Part shown: positions 47,635-56,764 of the stretch, one piece after another
Numbering within the stretch: the stretch's first letter is position 1
Layout of the letters: every line of letters begins with the position of its first letter
Assembly: GCF_900101015.1 (NCBI RefSeq)
Contig: NZ_FNFZ01000002.1
Span: forward strand, 151,221-215,220
Source of the DNA: Sarcina sp. DSM 11001
GTDB lineage: Bacteria; Bacillota; Clostridia; Lachnospirales; Lachnospiraceae
Reading direction: 5' to 3'
Length of the DNA stretch: 64,000 nt
Translations under genes and position numbers: made by a program
The notes under the pieces: model-generated
Databases searched by the model: none
What the model was told of the DNA's origin: nothing
Seen by the model: the letters and a program-made list of their open reading frames with translations, nothing else

Positions 47635-48945
47635 TCAAAGATCCCGGAAGTGGAACTGACTGCGGCCGCTGGCATAATCGCCGACAATCTGGCCGTTTCC
47701 GCGGAGGGTATATTTGTAGGTGACCAGGCCCTCGACACCGACAGGACCGCGGGCGTGGAGCTTGCTGGTGCTGATCCCTACCTCGGCGCCGAAGCCGTAG
47801 CGGAAGCCGTCGGCAAAGCGGGTGGAACAGTTGCGGTAGACACCTGCCGAATCGACCATCTGGAGGAAACGTTCAGCGGCGGCGTCATCTCTGGTGAGGA
47901 TGGAATCTGTATGGTGGGAACCATAGCGATTGATATGATCGATCGCCTCCTCGACGTCGGCAACGACCTTCAGAGAGACGATCATGTCCAGGTATTCCGT
48001 CCGGAAATCATCTTCGCTCATAATGTCCATGGCATTGATCTCAGCCGCAGTCTCAGAGGAACGCGCGATCAGGTTTTCTGCCTCCTGAGTGCCGCGGAGC
48101 CTGACACCGGCCCTTGCGAGCGAGCGGGCGAGACGGGGCAGGAAGACCGGAGCGATCTCGCGGTGTACGAGGATGGTTTCGACCGCATTGCAGGCTGCGG
48201 TGTACTGGGTCTTGGCATCGATAATGACCTGGACCGCCATCTCCTCGTCCACATCCCTGTCCACATAGATGTGGCAGATTCCGTCCGCGTGACCCATGAC
48301 AGGAATCTTTGTATTGTTCATGATGTACTGCACAAACTGGTTGGAGCCCCTGGGGATGAGCAGATCGACATCCTTTTCGCACTGCAGGAGCTCGTCGATC
48401 TCATTGTGGAGCTCTGCCTGCACAAGGCAGGAATCAGGAAGGCCGGCCGAGACGGCTGCGTCATGAATGATCGAAAACAGCACGCGGTTTGTACGGGCGG
48501 TCTCACGCCCTCCCTTGAGGATCGCGCAGTTGCCGCTCTTGATGCAGAGCGTGGAGATCTGGACCAGGGCATCCGGGCGGGCTTCAAAGATTACGCCGAT
48601 GACACCGATGGGCACACTGATCCTCTCCAGGACCAGTCCTTTATCAAGCTCGCGGCGCAGGAGAGAACGGCCGACCGGATCCGGAAGAGAGATCAGCTGG
48701 TCGATTCCCCTGCAGACATCCTCCAGCTTAGCCTCATTGAAATAGAGACGCTTCATGACAGCAGAAGAGATCCCGTCTTCTTCAGCAGCCCGGCAGTCCT
48801 GGGAATTTGCTGCGAAGATTTCTTCTTTCTTTTCCTTCAGCGCATCCGCGATCTTTTGCAGGGCTGCATTGCGAAGGTCTGCAGAAGATGCCGCCAGGAC
48901 AGGCGCAGCCAGTTTCATTTTTCTCGCTTCTTCTCGAATATCCAT
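47635..48945 (-). CDS. proA: Gamma-glutamyl phosphate reductase
   Basis: 436 residues, aldehyde dehydrogenase superfamily. Catalytic Cys in TAACNAVETILVH, the ProA motifs IGVIFEARPDA, LIPRGSNQFV and KLHARGPVGVEGL. It reduces gamma-glutamyl phosphate to the semialdehyde in proline synthesis. No proB lies next to it in this window. The start is preceded by GGGAGGAGGAAATTT. It follows rlmH on the same strand by 104 bp. A plus-strand shadow of 440 codons covers it. Confidence 0.96.
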   Translation of the reverse strand: MDIREEARKMKLAAPVLAASSADLRNAALQKIADALKEKKEEIFAANSQDCRAAEEDGISSAVMKRLYFNEAKLEDVCRGIDQLISLPDPVGRSLLRRELDKGLVLERISVPIGVIGVIFEARPDALVQISTLCIKSGNCAILKGGRETARTNRVLFSIIHDAAVSAGLPDSCLVQAELHNEIDELLQCEKDVDLLIPRGSNQFVQYIMNNTKIPVMGHADGICHIYVDRDVDEEMAVQVIIDAKTQYTAACNAVETILVHREIAPVFLPRLARSLARAGVRLRGTQEAENLIARSSETAAEINAMDIMSEDDFRTEYLDMIVSLKVVADVEEAIDHINRYGSHHTDSILTRDDAAAERFLQMVDSAGVYRNCSTRFADGFRYGFGAEVGISTSKLHARGPVGVEGLVTYKYTLRGNGQIVGDYASGRSQFHFRDL

Positions 48946-49049
48946 AAATTTCCTCCTCCCGGGGGTATGTGATCAGCAATCAGGAACTGACCGGTGTGAT
49001 TCAAGAACAGCTCCTGATTTTTTTGATTTTTCCACATCATTTATTCACG

Positions 49050-49535
49050 TCATTTATGATAGGTCCTTCCATTCAGGATCATGAATCCCCTGTAGATCTG
49101 TTCGAGGATCAGGACCCGCGTCATCAGGTGGGTAAAGGTCAGGTCAGACAGTTTCCACCGCAGATCCGCCCTTTTTTTCAGGGCGGTTCCGGGGCCGAGG
49201 GAACCGGCGATGACAAAGACCAGATCTCCGCCCTTCTGTCCTGCCAGCTGCTGCCAGTCCTTCAGTCTGCAGGCAAATCCCTCGCTGTCCCACATGCGTC
49301 CGTCCAGATCCAGCAGGACGACCAGATCGGGATCCCGGAGCCGGCCAAGGGCCCGCTCTGCCTCGGAATCCTTTATACGGGAAGCTTCGGCTTCCCGCTC
49401 CGCGTGCGCATTGGACTCATCCTTTACCTCAATGATCTCTACCCTGGTGAAGGCGGAGATCCGTCTGACATATTCTGACGAAAGAGCCTGGAGGGATTTG
49501 TCTTTCATTTTTCCGATACATAGTATTTTAATCAT
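49050..49535 (-). CDS. rlmH: 23S rRNA (pseudouridine1915-N3)-methyltransferase
   Basis: 161 residues, SPOUT family; the start MIKILCIGKMKDK, the knot region FVIAGSLGPG and the C-terminal LILEQIYRGFMILNGRTYHK are characteristic. It methylates pseudouridine 1915 in helix 69 of 23S rRNA on 70S ribosomes. Normal length for the family. Confidence 0.96.
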   Translation of the reverse strand: MIKILCIGKMKDKSLQALSSEYVRRISAFTRVEIIEVKDESNAHAEREAEASRIKDSEAERALGRLRDPDLVVLLDLDGRMWDSEGFACRLKDWQQLAGQKGGDLVFVIAGSLGPGTALKKRADLRWKLSDLTFTHLMTRVLILEQIYRGFMILNGRTYHK

Positions 49536-49653
49536 AGTGATGAGAAATATCCTATAGCCGGCGGTCGGAACGGCAGACTGCCCTGCCGCACAGTGGACGG
49601 TTCCGTACGGTATATATTAACAGGAAGCGGGCGGAAATACAATTGAGGAATAT

Positions 49654-49833
49654 CTGCAATCAGCCTGTTTGCATTCATTCAGGCTGTTTGTAATCAGGCT
49701 GTCTGCAATCAGGCTGTCTGCATTCATTCAGGCTGTTTGTAATCAGGCTGTCTGCAATCAGGCTGTCTGCATTTAGCCTGTTAAATTCAGGTGCTTGCAT
49801 TCAAGTGTTTGCATTCAGGTGTTTGCATTCAGA
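49654..49833 (-). repeat. Tandem repeats spanning the stop codon of the XRE gene
   Basis: On the minus strand the XRE gene ends ...TTCTGAATGCAAACAC, and CTGAATGCAAACAC-like 14-nt units follow, then 15-16-nt units on GCAGACAGCCTGATT, in total about 180 bp. The first unit holds the TGA stop (49829-49831). Confidence 0.9.
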
Positions 49834-50068
49834 ACTGCGGGAAGGATTTGTGAACATTGCCGGCCCCTGAGATGTAATCCATACAACAGTCGTAATGCCT
49901 CGCAAGAAGGATGAGCCTTTCCAGGGGTATGCGGAGTCTTCCGGTTTCGTAATCGCTGTAGGTGCGCTGTGAGATTTTCAGGAGTCCGGCGACCTCTTTC
50001 TGGGAATATTTACTTTGCTTTCTGAGTATCCGGATCCGTTCATTCCATTTTCCTGTCCTATGCTGCAT
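49829..50068 (-). CDS. XRE-family helix-turn-helix protein
   Basis: 79 residues. Cro/CI HTH at about 8-65, with YSQKEVAGLLKISQRTYSDYETG as the helix-turn-helix and LERLILLARHYDCCMDYISG closing it. AAAGGAGCAGAT precedes the ATG. Divergent from the large sensor-like gene at 50315, with 246 bp between, so it might regulate that gene. Confidence 0.88.
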   Translation of the reverse strand: MQHRTGKWNERIRILRKQSKYSQKEVAGLLKISQRTYSDYETGRLRIPLERLILLARHYDCCMDYISGAGNVHKSFPQF

Positions 50069-50299
50069 GTATCTGCTCCTTTCGTCTTTTCTGCCTGTTT
50101 ATTCTTCATCGCGCAATATCCTCGGGCGGGTCTTGAATCCTGCATGTTTGTGAACAAGAGGTATAACCCCAACTATAAAGATAAATAAATCTGCAGCATT
50201 GGCGGGACCAGTACCGGTCCACCTTGACGCAGCGGGCACGGATTGTCGTTTTTTTGTACGTGCTTGTCTCATTGTTATGCGCACATCCATTCTTTTCTC

Positions 50300-50308
50300 T
50301 GCTATAAT
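50300..50308 (+). promoter_or_regulatory. Extended -10 promoter for the sensor-like gene
   Basis: TGCTATAAT, a TGn-extended consensus -10, with no good -35 at 17 bp. It ends only six bases before the ATG at 50315, so transcription from it would start at or next to the start codon. Confidence 0.5.
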
Positions 50309-50314
50309 GGAACC

Positions 50315-53300
50315 ATGGAAACACCTATTGATTTCGGTAAGGAATTTTTACATACATTTTTTGATCAGCGTGACGCGGACGCCTGTCAGGGCATGCTTGC
50401 AGGGGATCTGGTCTGGATCACACCGGAGAATATGCACCATTTTCTCTCGGAGGGAGCTGTGCTCTCGTTTCTCAGAAAGAAGATCGAAGAAGATGGGGAA
50501 TCGAGATATGTAGATCTGGTCTCGATCAAGAGTTCTCCGAGCGCGGATAATATCATGACGGTGGCATACGAGATCAATCTTGTATCAAGGGAAGAGGATA
50601 AGCCACTTCATCTGCGGTGTTCCATGGCTATCTGCAGGCGGGGGAGACGTCTGGAGATCACGTTTTTACATTTTTCAAAAAAATCAGAGCGGGACGGCAG
50701 CGAGCAGCTTCGGGAATTTGTCATGAACCTGCCCTGCGGTGTGATGATCCTCGCGTGTCTGGACGGCCGCCGCGAAGAGGCCATTTTTTATAATGAGTAT
50801 TTCGCCCGTAAACTGCGCTACAGGGAGGATGAGTTTGCCCGGGCAGTCAGCCGGAATCCGTTTTTTATGACTTCGGAGGAGGACCGGGAGAGGATCCACA
50901 GCCAGATCGGGCAGGCGAGGGAAAAGGGAGGCAGTCTGGCTGTCAATCTCCGGGTATATCGCAAGGATGGGAACAGTTTTTATTACAGAATGACGGGATC
51001 TCCGGTTTTTCAGGCAGACGGAGGGACCGTGTTTTATTGTATTTTCCAGGAGACGACCGGGTTTCAACTGACGGCGGCCAGGCTTCAGGGCCGTCTCGAC
51101 TCGGTGACCGAGATCCTGCGCCAGGTCCCTGAAGGGATCTGTGTGATCGAGTATCCGCCGCAGGATGCTGATGAAAAAAATCCGTCCGTATCCGGGGAAA
51201 CAGACAGAGGACCAGACGGAGAAAAGAAGGAGCTTTCCGACGACAGTGATGTCAAAGTCTACCGGAAGGGAAAGAAAAAAGACGCGGCAAAAAGCAGGAC
51301 TTATGCATCCGGGGCGGCTGCGCCTGTCCTGGCGGAAACAGTCGGTCCGGTCAGTTTTGCGAAAGCATCGGATACAACATCGGATACAATAAACCTGAAT
51401 CCGTCAAAAGATTCGGATACGGTCAGTCTGAGTCCTCTGAACGGGACGAAGCAAGGGCAGGCGGAAGGTGATCCGGAACAGCTGCCGGGGAAAGAGCAGG
51501 GGAGTCCGGACAACGGGGCTTCCAGGAGCGGAAAAGAAAAGAAAAAGAGCAGCAGGGTCTTTTATCTGAGCAGGAACCTTCCCGCCATGTTCGGTGTCTC
51601 AAACAGCGCTTTTACCAGAAATATCCTCCAGGATCCGTTTTACGGGCTGGAGATGACCAGTATCACACGGGACAGGCTTCTGTATTCCCCGATTTTTCAG
51701 CCGGAAAAAGCGGGAGCGGGCAGGGCGGTTTCCTGCGGAATTTTCCGTATGAGAAGGCCGGACGGGAAGTCACTGCGGCTGGAGCTGGCAGCCAGAAAAA
51801 TAAAAAGTGCGGAGGGCGCCACGCGGCTGTTCCTGTTTTATTTTGACCGGGAAGAACAGCAGCAGGATACAGAGAACCGCATAGACCGCGCCATGAAGAT
51901 GGGCCGTGCCGGTCAGGACCAGCTTCGCGAAGAACTGCGTAAGGCCAGAGAGGCCTCGGCACGCAGGGAGAGCGAGCTTGCCGCTGCGGCAAAGGAAGCC
52001 GGGGAAAAATATCAACAGGAGATCGCCAGGATCGAAGGGCAGCTCGTGGAGGAAAAGAACCGGAGCGCGATCATGGCCCGGAGACTCGACAAGAACGGCG
52101 TGGAGAAAACCAGGCTGAAGGAAGACCTGAAAAAGGCCAGGACAGATGCCTCCATGCGGATCCGCGGTCTTCAGAGCGAAATGGAGCGCAGGGTAAAGGA
52201 GGCAGAGAAGAGCCTGGCTGCGGCACAGGAAGAAGCGGCCGCAAAAATAGAGGAAGCGCAGAGATATTCTTCCGCGGAAATGGAAAAATCAGAACAGAGG
52301 GCAAAGGACGCGGAAGCCGCGCGCCGGATCCTGGAGGAACAGCTGAAGGAGGCTCAGGAGAGGAACAGACTTCTCCAGGACCAGCTCCAGGAGGAAAAAA
52401 CAAGGCGCCTGTTGCTGGAGGAAAGATCCGGGAAAGAGGAAAGATCCGGGAAAGAGGAAACATTCGGGAAAGAGAAAGAATCCGGAAGAGAGGAAGGATC
52501 CGGGAAAGAGAGAGGATTCAGAAAAGAAGAAACTCAGGGAATTCCGCGGATGGCCGGTCATACGCCTGCAGACATACCTGCTGACGGGGACTGGATGACT
52601 GAGAACGATCCTCTCACAGTTTTTTCTACGATCGGGCTGGATACTGACAGTCCAGTCCGTTCTTCAGGCAGCTTTGATCAGGCTGTTCTGATCCCGGGGA
52701 GCATTCCGCGCGGAAGCGGCCGGGGAGCGGGTGCAGCAGCCGCTGTGTACGGCTCCGCCATGCTGGCTGCGCCGCGGCAGATTTTCCAGACACAGGAAGC
52801 GGCAAAAGGACAGGCTCAACAGAGCCTTACAGGAGACCTGGAGTTTTTCCTTCAGCAGCCGGCGGCATCGGAGCTTATGACTGCTGAGGAGAGAGATCTA
52901 TATACAGAAAAAAGAATACGTGTGAGGGAATCGGACAAGGCAAAGCACAGGCTTCGGAGACTTATGAACAGAGCCTCTTCCTATGTCAGGACTCCGCAGG
53001 AGGCAAAAGAGATCAGGGCCAGCCGTGAAGATACAAAATACGGTTATCAGATCCGCTGCGGCCGTGAGAACATCGGCCTGCTCATGGAGGATTTTCTGGA
53101 CGCCGCTTCTGAGTTTTCCCTTCTGCGGGAACAGGTATTTTCACCGGAGAGCTTTTTACAGAACATCATGATCTACGAAGGGATGGCCTGTGCGGAAAAG
53201 GGAATCTTCCTGAGACTGAACCTGGAAAGCCGGCTCCCGGATTCTGTGGCAGGTTTCCGGGGACTCTTCCAGCGTGCCCTGTGCGGCCTGGTGGAGAACT

Positions 53301-53596
53301 CGATCGCCCACACAGAGCGGGGCGGCAGGATCGCTGTCCTTGTCAGGGCGGACAGACCGTCCGAGGGACGGGTCAACCTGCATATTCGTGTCGAGGACAA
53401 CGGCGAGGGAATCCCTGCGGACAGAATGCAGACTATTTTTGAAGCGGAAAAAAGCCCGGAGAATGACAACGTGGTCCGCTCAGGACTCTTTGCGGCGCGG
53501 GAGGCGGCCGCTCTGATGGGCGGCAGTATTCACGCGCGCAGCCGGGAAGGGTCAACCCGTTTTCTGCTGACCGTTTCCCTGCGTGTTCATCAATAA
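50315..53596 (+). CDS. Large PAS / coiled-coil / HATPase sensor-like protein
   Basis: 1093 residues, no membrane helices or signal peptide seen. Residues 1-125 resemble an NTF2/SnoaL-like domain; 128-250 a PAS domain; 285-410 a low-complexity linker; 415-510 a second PAS-like part; 520-700 an Ala/Glu/Lys-rich coiled coil; 705-740 repeats of ERSGKE; 980-1093 a GHKL ATPase domain with N box LVENSIAH, G1 DNGEGIP and G2 SGLFAAREAAALMGG. A dimerisation histidine box is not evident before the ATPase domain, and no response regulator is adjacent. Probably a degenerate or unusual soluble sensor kinase; function unknown. Confidence 0.75.
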   Translation: METPIDFGKEFLHTFFDQRDADACQGMLAGDLVWITPENMHHFLSEGAVLSFLRKKIEEDGESRYVDLVSIKSSPSADNIMTVAYEINLVSREEDKPLHLRCSMAICRRGRRLEITFLHFSKKSERDGSEQLREFVMNLPCGVMILACLDGRREEAIFYNEYFARKLRYREDEFARAVSRNPFFMTSEEDRERIHSQIGQAREKGGSLAVNLRVYRKDGNSFYYRMTGSPVFQADGGTVFYCIFQETTGFQLTAARLQGRLDSVTEILRQVPEGICVIEYPPQDADEKNPSVSGETDRGPDGEKKELSDDSDVKVYRKGKKKDAAKSRTYASGAAAPVLAETVGPVSFAKASDTTSDTINLNPSKDSDTVSLSPLNGTKQGQAEGDPEQLPGKEQGSPDNGASRSGKEKKKSSRVFYLSRNLPAMFGVSNSAFTRNILQDPFYGLEMTSITRDRLLYSPIFQPEKAGAGRAVSCGIFRMRRPDGKSLRLELAARKIKSAEGATRLFLFYFDREEQQQDTENRIDRAMKMGRAGQDQLREELRKAREASARRESELAAAAKEAGEKYQQEIARIEGQLVEEKNRSAIMARRLDKNGVEKTRLKEDLKKARTDASMRIRGLQSEMERRVKEAEKSLAAAQEEAAAKIEEAQRYSSAEMEKSEQRAKDAEAARRILEEQLKEAQERNRLLQDQLQEEKTRRLLLEERSGKEERSGKEETFGKEKESGREEGSGKERGFRKEETQGIPRMAGHTPADIPADGDWMTENDPLTVFSTIGLDTDSPVRSSGSFDQAVLIPGSIPRGSGRGAGAAAAVYGSAMLAAPRQIFQTQEAAKGQAQQSLTGDLEFFLQQPAASELMTAEERDLYTEKRIRVRESDKAKHRLRRLMNRASSYVRTPQEAKEIRASREDTKYGYQIRCGRENIGLLMEDFLDAASEFSLLREQVFSPESFLQNIMIYEGMACAEKGIFLRLNLESRLPDSVAGFRGLFQRALCGLVENSIAHTERGGRIAVLVRADRPSEGRVNLHIRVEDNGEGIPADRMQTIFEAEKSPENDNVVRSGLFAAREAAALMGGSIHARSREGSTRFLLTVSLRVHQ
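52430..52530 (+). repeat. 18-nt in-frame repeats inside the sensor-like gene
   Basis: Five to six copies on GAAAGATCCGGGAAAGAG, translating to ERSGKE and variants. Period 18 keeps the frame. Confidence 0.9.
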
Positions 53597-53679
53597 ATAC
53601 GACCCGGGAATATTCATCAGTAAGCCTTGATCAATGAATATTTCCTGGATCATCCCTTGATCAATGAATATTCATCTGG
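53585..53679 (+). repeat. Repeats spanning the sensor-like gene stop codon
   Basis: TTCATCAATAA (containing the stop at 53594-53596) recurs as TTCATCAGTAA at about 53633, and CCTTGATCAATGAATATT occurs twice at about 53625-53680. Degenerate, without a single clean period. Confidence 0.7.
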
Positions 53680-53819
53680 AAAAAACCGGCAGTGACGGCA
53701 ATTCAGAGAAAAAACCGGCAGCACATAACCAGCCGGAGGCATAGCAAAGCCATCATGCCTGCGGTAAACCGCGGAGTACAAGCACGGAGTACAAGCACGG
53801 AGCAGTATGGAGCATTATT

Positions 53820-54857
53820 ATGGATAACAGAAAAAAGAATGGAAAAAAGAAGACCCGCCGGGAAGAAGATAAAGCAGACCAGGGAGTGATCAGAAGTGTC
53901 GGGAATGGCCTGAAGAGCGCGATGGATCTGGCTGTTTTTACAGGATTGTGCGCGGGAGCAGGCGCCCTGGCCGGTGCGGCCGCACATTTTTATAAATATG
54001 CAATGACGCCCAAAAAACATGATCCACGTATCGACAAGGATCCGCTGCAAAAAGACTATGTCGCCGGCCGCAGATGGGTGAAGGAACATCCCCTCCGGGA
54101 GGATGTCTATATCCGCTCGGATGACGCGCTTCAGCTTCACGCGAACTTTATCCCCGCTCAGGACAGAAATGTCCAATGGTATGCAGTCTGTGTTCATGGC
54201 TACGCGGATACTTCGGTCAGCATGGGGCTCTACGCGAGAGTCTACAGTGAGCAGTACGGGATGAATGTCCTGCTGCCGGATCTGCGCGGGCATGGACTGA
54301 GCGACGGCAACTATGTCGGGATGGGGTACGATGACAGAAGGGACCTGCTCCGCTGGATCGACTGGATCCTGGAGAGAGACGCGGACGCAAGGATCATCCT
54401 GCACGGGATCTCCATGGGAGCTGCGACTATCCTGATGACCACTGGAGAGAAGATCCCCGCCCAGGTCGTGGCTGCCATTTCAGACGCGTCCTATACCTCG
54501 GCTATGGATATCTTTACCGCTGTTTACAAGAAGGAAAAAGATGCGGTCGTCCCGGCTCCGATCCTTCTGGAGGCCCTGCGGGGCGTCACCCTGATCCGTG
54601 CGGGCTATGACATCGCAAAGGCATCTCCTGTCGAAGCAGTTGCCCGATCCAGCACACCGACGCTGTTTATCCATGGACAGGCAGACAGGTTTGTACCTTC
54701 GGAGATGATGCCGGTACTGTTCAAAGCAGCGGCCTGTCCGAAAGCTTTTCTCTGGATCCCGGAAGCAACACATGTGATGTCCGTATGCGTGGATCCCGAG
54801 ACCTACTGGTCCAAAGTGGAAAGATTCCTGCACGCCCGCGGGATGCCGCTTTCCTGA
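53820..54857 (+). CDS. Alpha/beta hydrolase, membrane-anchored
   Basis: 345 residues. A basic N-terminus is followed by a membrane helix (about 36-58) and an alpha/beta hydrolase fold: oxyanion strand VCVHGYADTS, nucleophile Ser in HGISMGAA, acid in FIHGQADRFVPS and His in PEATHVMS. Lipase/esterase-like, of the YqkD-type group with an anchor; substrate unknown. ATGGAGCATTATT precedes the start. Confidence 0.9.
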   Translation: MDNRKKNGKKKTRREEDKADQGVIRSVGNGLKSAMDLAVFTGLCAGAGALAGAAAHFYKYAMTPKKHDPRIDKDPLQKDYVAGRRWVKEHPLREDVYIRSDDALQLHANFIPAQDRNVQWYAVCVHGYADTSVSMGLYARVYSEQYGMNVLLPDLRGHGLSDGNYVGMGYDDRRDLLRWIDWILERDADARIILHGISMGAATILMTTGEKIPAQVVAAISDASYTSAMDIFTAVYKKEKDAVVPAPILLEALRGVTLIRAGYDIAKASPVEAVARSSTPTLFIHGQADRFVPSEMMPVLFKAAACPKAFLWIPEATHVMSVCVDPETYWSKVERFLHARGMPLS

Positions 54858-54868
54858 AAGTAACCTGC

Positions 54869-55016
54869 AAAAATCATTTCTAAAATAGTGCTGCAAAAAT
54901 AAGGCTGCAAGAATAACATTGCAATAATAAGGCTGTGAAAATAATGCTGCAAGAATAACATTGCAAAAATAAGGCTGCGAAAATAACATTGCAAGAATAA
55001 CGCTGCAAAAAACACC
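54869..55016 (+). repeat. 14-nt tandem repeat array after the hydrolase gene
   Basis: About nine units on ATAACATTGCAAGA / ATAAGGCTGCAAAA, exact 14-nt spacing over most of the array, beginning about 12 bp after the stop codon and running up to the terminator. Confidence 0.93.
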
Positions 55017-55020
55017 TGTA

Positions 55021-55068
55021 AAAATCCCATTCCAACAAGGCGAAGCAGTGCCGGAATGGGATTTTTTG
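55021..55068. terminator. Bidirectional terminator
   Basis: AAAAATCCCATTCC (55021-55034) pairs with GGAATGGGATTTTTT (55054-55068); T-rich after it on the plus strand and A-rich before it, so it can serve both converging genes. Confidence 0.9.
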
Positions 55069-55130
55069 ACGTCATGATTGCAATTATTATAATAGTCCAC
55101 CGCGCAGGGAGTACCTGCGGTATTTCCTGC

Positions 55131-56345
55131 TCAGTCCTTTCGGAGCATGACATGACGGCCATTGACCCTGACGGAGGGGATCATACGATTGAGGTAGACA
55201 GAGAAACGCGTCACGCCGCTTTTTCGGATCGTTGCGTCCAGCCTTTCGTTGACCTCCTCCAGTTCTTTTTTCAGTGTGCTGATGTACATGTCATCTGTGT
55301 GGTGATTTTCAAAGATCTTGAGGATCTGGCTCTCGATGTCCGAGTCGGGGGAGCTGCTCAGAGAGACCCAGACCGCGTTGTCGCGGTTTTCAACGGACAG
55401 GGAGCGGAGATCCTTGAGAAACTCCGAGAGCTTGCTGTAGTGATAATTGCGGATGTCGAAATCAGGGAAGATCTTGACAAGGCGCGAACCGATCTCACCG
55501 AGGCCGGTTTCCTTGCCCTCAGCGTTGTTGTCCTCGATCATCTTGACGATCGTGGCTTCGATGACCTCCGGCGGGGTAAAGAGGTGCTCATCATTCTCTC
55601 CGTCCTGGTCGCTGCCATAGCTGTAGGCGCTGTCGGAGAGGAAACCGTCATTTCCGTCCGCGTAGGAAACAGCCGCGAATGCAGGTACGGGCTCGACAGG
55701 CGCCGGCGCGTAAGGAACCCTTCTGCGCCGTCCGCCGGGATCAGTACTGCCGGAACCTCTGCCCGCACTGCTGATTGGGAATCCGGGGAGACTGTTTCCG
55801 ACCCATCCCGTAGAAGCGGAGCCGGAGGAATCACTGGCGGAAGCGGTATTCTTTTTACGGGATGCACGCTGTCGGCGTCCTGAAGCAGAGACGACATCAT
55901 CGTCATTTTCGCTGTCATTGATGACATCCAGGAAAAAAAATCGTTCACAGGAGACGCGGAAGGATTCCGGCGTCTTTTTTTCGCCCATTCCGATGACGAC
56001 TTTTCCCGCCTCCCGGAGCCGGGTGGCCAGCTTGTTGAAATCCCCGTCGCTGGAGACGATGCAGAACCCCTGCACGTCGCCCGTATAGAGAATGTCCATG
56101 GCATCGATGATGAGACCGATGTCGGAAGCGTTTTTGCCGGGAGTATTATTGGGCTGCATGACCGGAGTCAGAGAATAGCCCGAGGCCCGGCTGAGCCAGG
56201 AGTGCAGGCGGTCCTGCGACCAGTCACCGTACATTCTGCGTACAGTGACCTTTCCATATTTGGAAAGCTCACTCAGGATTCCCGGAATATAACGCGAGCT
56301 TACATTATCTGCATCAATGAGCATGGCGATATTAATGTCGTCCAT
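55131..56345 (-). CDS. NYN-domain (LabA-like) protein with C-terminal LOTUS-type domain
   Basis: 404 residues. NYN/PIN-like nuclease domain at 1-145 with acidic motifs MLIDADNVS, DIGLIIDAMDIL and VSSDGDFNKLATRL. A low-complexity Ser/Gly/Arg linker spans 150-255. An OST-HTH/LOTUS-like segment follows at about 265-345 (FTPPEVIEATIVKMIEDN...FPDFDIRNYHYSKLSEFLKDL). Likely an RNA-directed nuclease or RNA-binding protein. The ATG at 56345 follows GAAAGGATAATAAAA. Confidence 0.88.
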   Translation of the reverse strand: MDDINIAMLIDADNVSSRYIPGILSELSKYGKVTVRRMYGDWSQDRLHSWLSRASGYSLTPVMQPNNTPGKNASDIGLIIDAMDILYTGDVQGFCIVSSDGDFNKLATRLREAGKVVIGMGEKKTPESFRVSCERFFFLDVINDSENDDDVVSASGRRQRASRKKNTASASDSSGSASTGWVGNSLPGFPISSAGRGSGSTDPGGRRRRVPYAPAPVEPVPAFAAVSYADGNDGFLSDSAYSYGSDQDGENDEHLFTPPEVIEATIVKMIEDNNAEGKETGLGEIGSRLVKIFPDFDIRNYHYSKLSEFLKDLRSLSVENRDNAVWVSLSSSPDSDIESQILKIFENHHTDDMYISTLKKELEEVNERLDATIRKSGVTRFSVYLNRMIPSVRVNGRHVMLRKD

Positions 56346-56424
56346 TTTTATTATCCTTTCCATATAAGCCGGACAGCTTAAAAAGGGGTGTGGTGAAACA
56401 AGTGAGAGAAACAGAAAACGGTAC

Positions 56425-56690
56425 CCGGCTGCAAGTCATTCCCTGGTCAGGACCGATGCCCTTGCCCAGTGGTCTCTAAAGGGAAACCAAAGGGCTTGCT
56501 ATAGGGCTGGTAGTTACAGTACATGCCGGCTCGAAACTCGAGGCGTTTTTCGCGGCTTATTCGCGAAAAACCCGAGTTCAACGGCGCGCGGTGCACGCGA
56601 AGCGTATTGGAATCGCCGCGCGCAAGCGTTACATGTCCACGCCCTTCGAGGGGGCGTGGACAGTAACGGCTGGTATTGGGTATCTATCGT
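56425..56690. ncRNA. Candidate structured non-coding element
   Basis: A gene-free block with dense dyads: CCGGC (56425-56429) with GCCGG (56525-56529) closing about 105 nt; GCCCTT/AAGGGC inside it; CGAGGCGTTTTTCGCG with CGCGAAAAACCCGAG at about 56540-56575; GTCCACGCCC with GGGGCGTGGAC at about 56636-56662. GTTACAGTACATG / GTTACATGTCC words recur. I do not recognise a known RNA family. It lies between divergent NYN and Mrp genes; strand unknown. Confidence 0.4.
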
Positions 56691-56764
56691 TTTTCTGAAC
56701 TCCGGTTGAAATCCACAGCAGTTTTCGCTATGATATACAGGTGCGCGATTTGATGTCCGGACGA

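Noticed and set aside
47650-48972. 440-codon plus-strand open frame opposite proA
   Set aside because: It is the antisense shadow of proA; the proA reading has catalytic motifs, normal length and a ribosome site, the shadow has none.
49654-49833. CRISPR array
   Set aside because: Like the other repeat arrays here, units are only 14-16 nt and directly adjacent, without unique spacers, and no cas genes are in the window.
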